From the NCBI GenBank assembly GCA_947653505.1, contig CANTHI010000265.1, positions 1 through 5,684 on the forward strand: a stretch of 5,684 bases of DNA. The letters run 5' to 3'. The notes beneath the pieces are model-generated. The model was given only the letters and a program-made list of their open reading frames with translations. It ran no database searches and was not told the DNA's origin. The position numbers were made by a program, and so were the translations under genes. This document shows, piece after piece, positions 5,597 to 5,684 of this stretch. This DNA is from an uncultured Eubacterium sp. Its GTDB lineage: Bacteria; Bacillota_A; Clostridia; Lachnospirales; Lachnospiraceae. Every line of letters starts with the position of its first letter. Position 1 is the first letter of the stretch.

Positions 5597-5684
5597 TGGC
5601 TATGCGGACGCCGGATGGGAGGCGGTGATCTGTCTGCCTGTGACTTTTCCAGAATGCAAGAAGTTCTAAGTATTCTGCATCAAC

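Overview
The window reads as a regulatory island from a moderate-GC, low-spore-class Firmicute, most likely a clostridial gut-type bacterium of the Lachnospiraceae kind. That assignment is an inference. It rests on strong AGGAGG-type ribosome binding sites, Bacillota-type TTGACA/CATAAT promoter spacing, AT-rich intergenic DNA, and C-terminal domains resembling those I recall on clostridial M56 (BlaR1-like) proteins. No rRNA, tRNA, CRISPR or mobile element is visible.

Layout: two complete-looking BlaI/BlaR1-type regulator modules stand back to back. On the minus strand, a 123-aa BlaI/MecI/CopY-family repressor (2514 to 2143) overlaps by 8 nt a BlaR1-like M56 membrane metallopeptidase. That peptidase starts at 2150 and stays open to the left edge of the window (716 codons visible, 3' end missing). 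On the plus strand, a 130-aa repressor of the same family (2753-3145) overlaps by 4 nt (ATGA) a second M56 protein of 665 aa (3142-5139). Beyond its TAG stop, the same frame stays open through a short linker into an NTF2-like domain that ends at 5520. This suggests the M56 gene was once one 792-codon reading frame. The last 164 bases hold only a weak inverted repeat.

The 238-bp divergent intergenic region (2515-2752) is the control centre. Each direction has its own sigma-A-like promoter and its own pair of dyad operators, placed the same way: one over the -10 region and one at the predicted start site. The two dyads differ in sequence: GTCTAA-N5-TTAGAC for the minus unit and TTATAC-N4-G(T/C)ATAA for the plus unit. 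The simplest reading is two paralogous, autoregulated repressor-sensor pairs with separate DNA specificities.

By analogy with BlaR1/BlaI, each M56 protein would sense an extracellular signal through its C-terminal region, activate its HExxH zinc protease, and cause removal of its cognate repressor. Neither sensor region shows a recognisable penicillin-binding domain, so the ligands are unknown. Both M56 proteins carry in-frame tandem-repeat linkers in the extracellular part, of very different composition: Gln/Lys-rich in one and Asp/Pro-rich in the other. No separate target gene, such as a beta-lactamase, is seen in the window.
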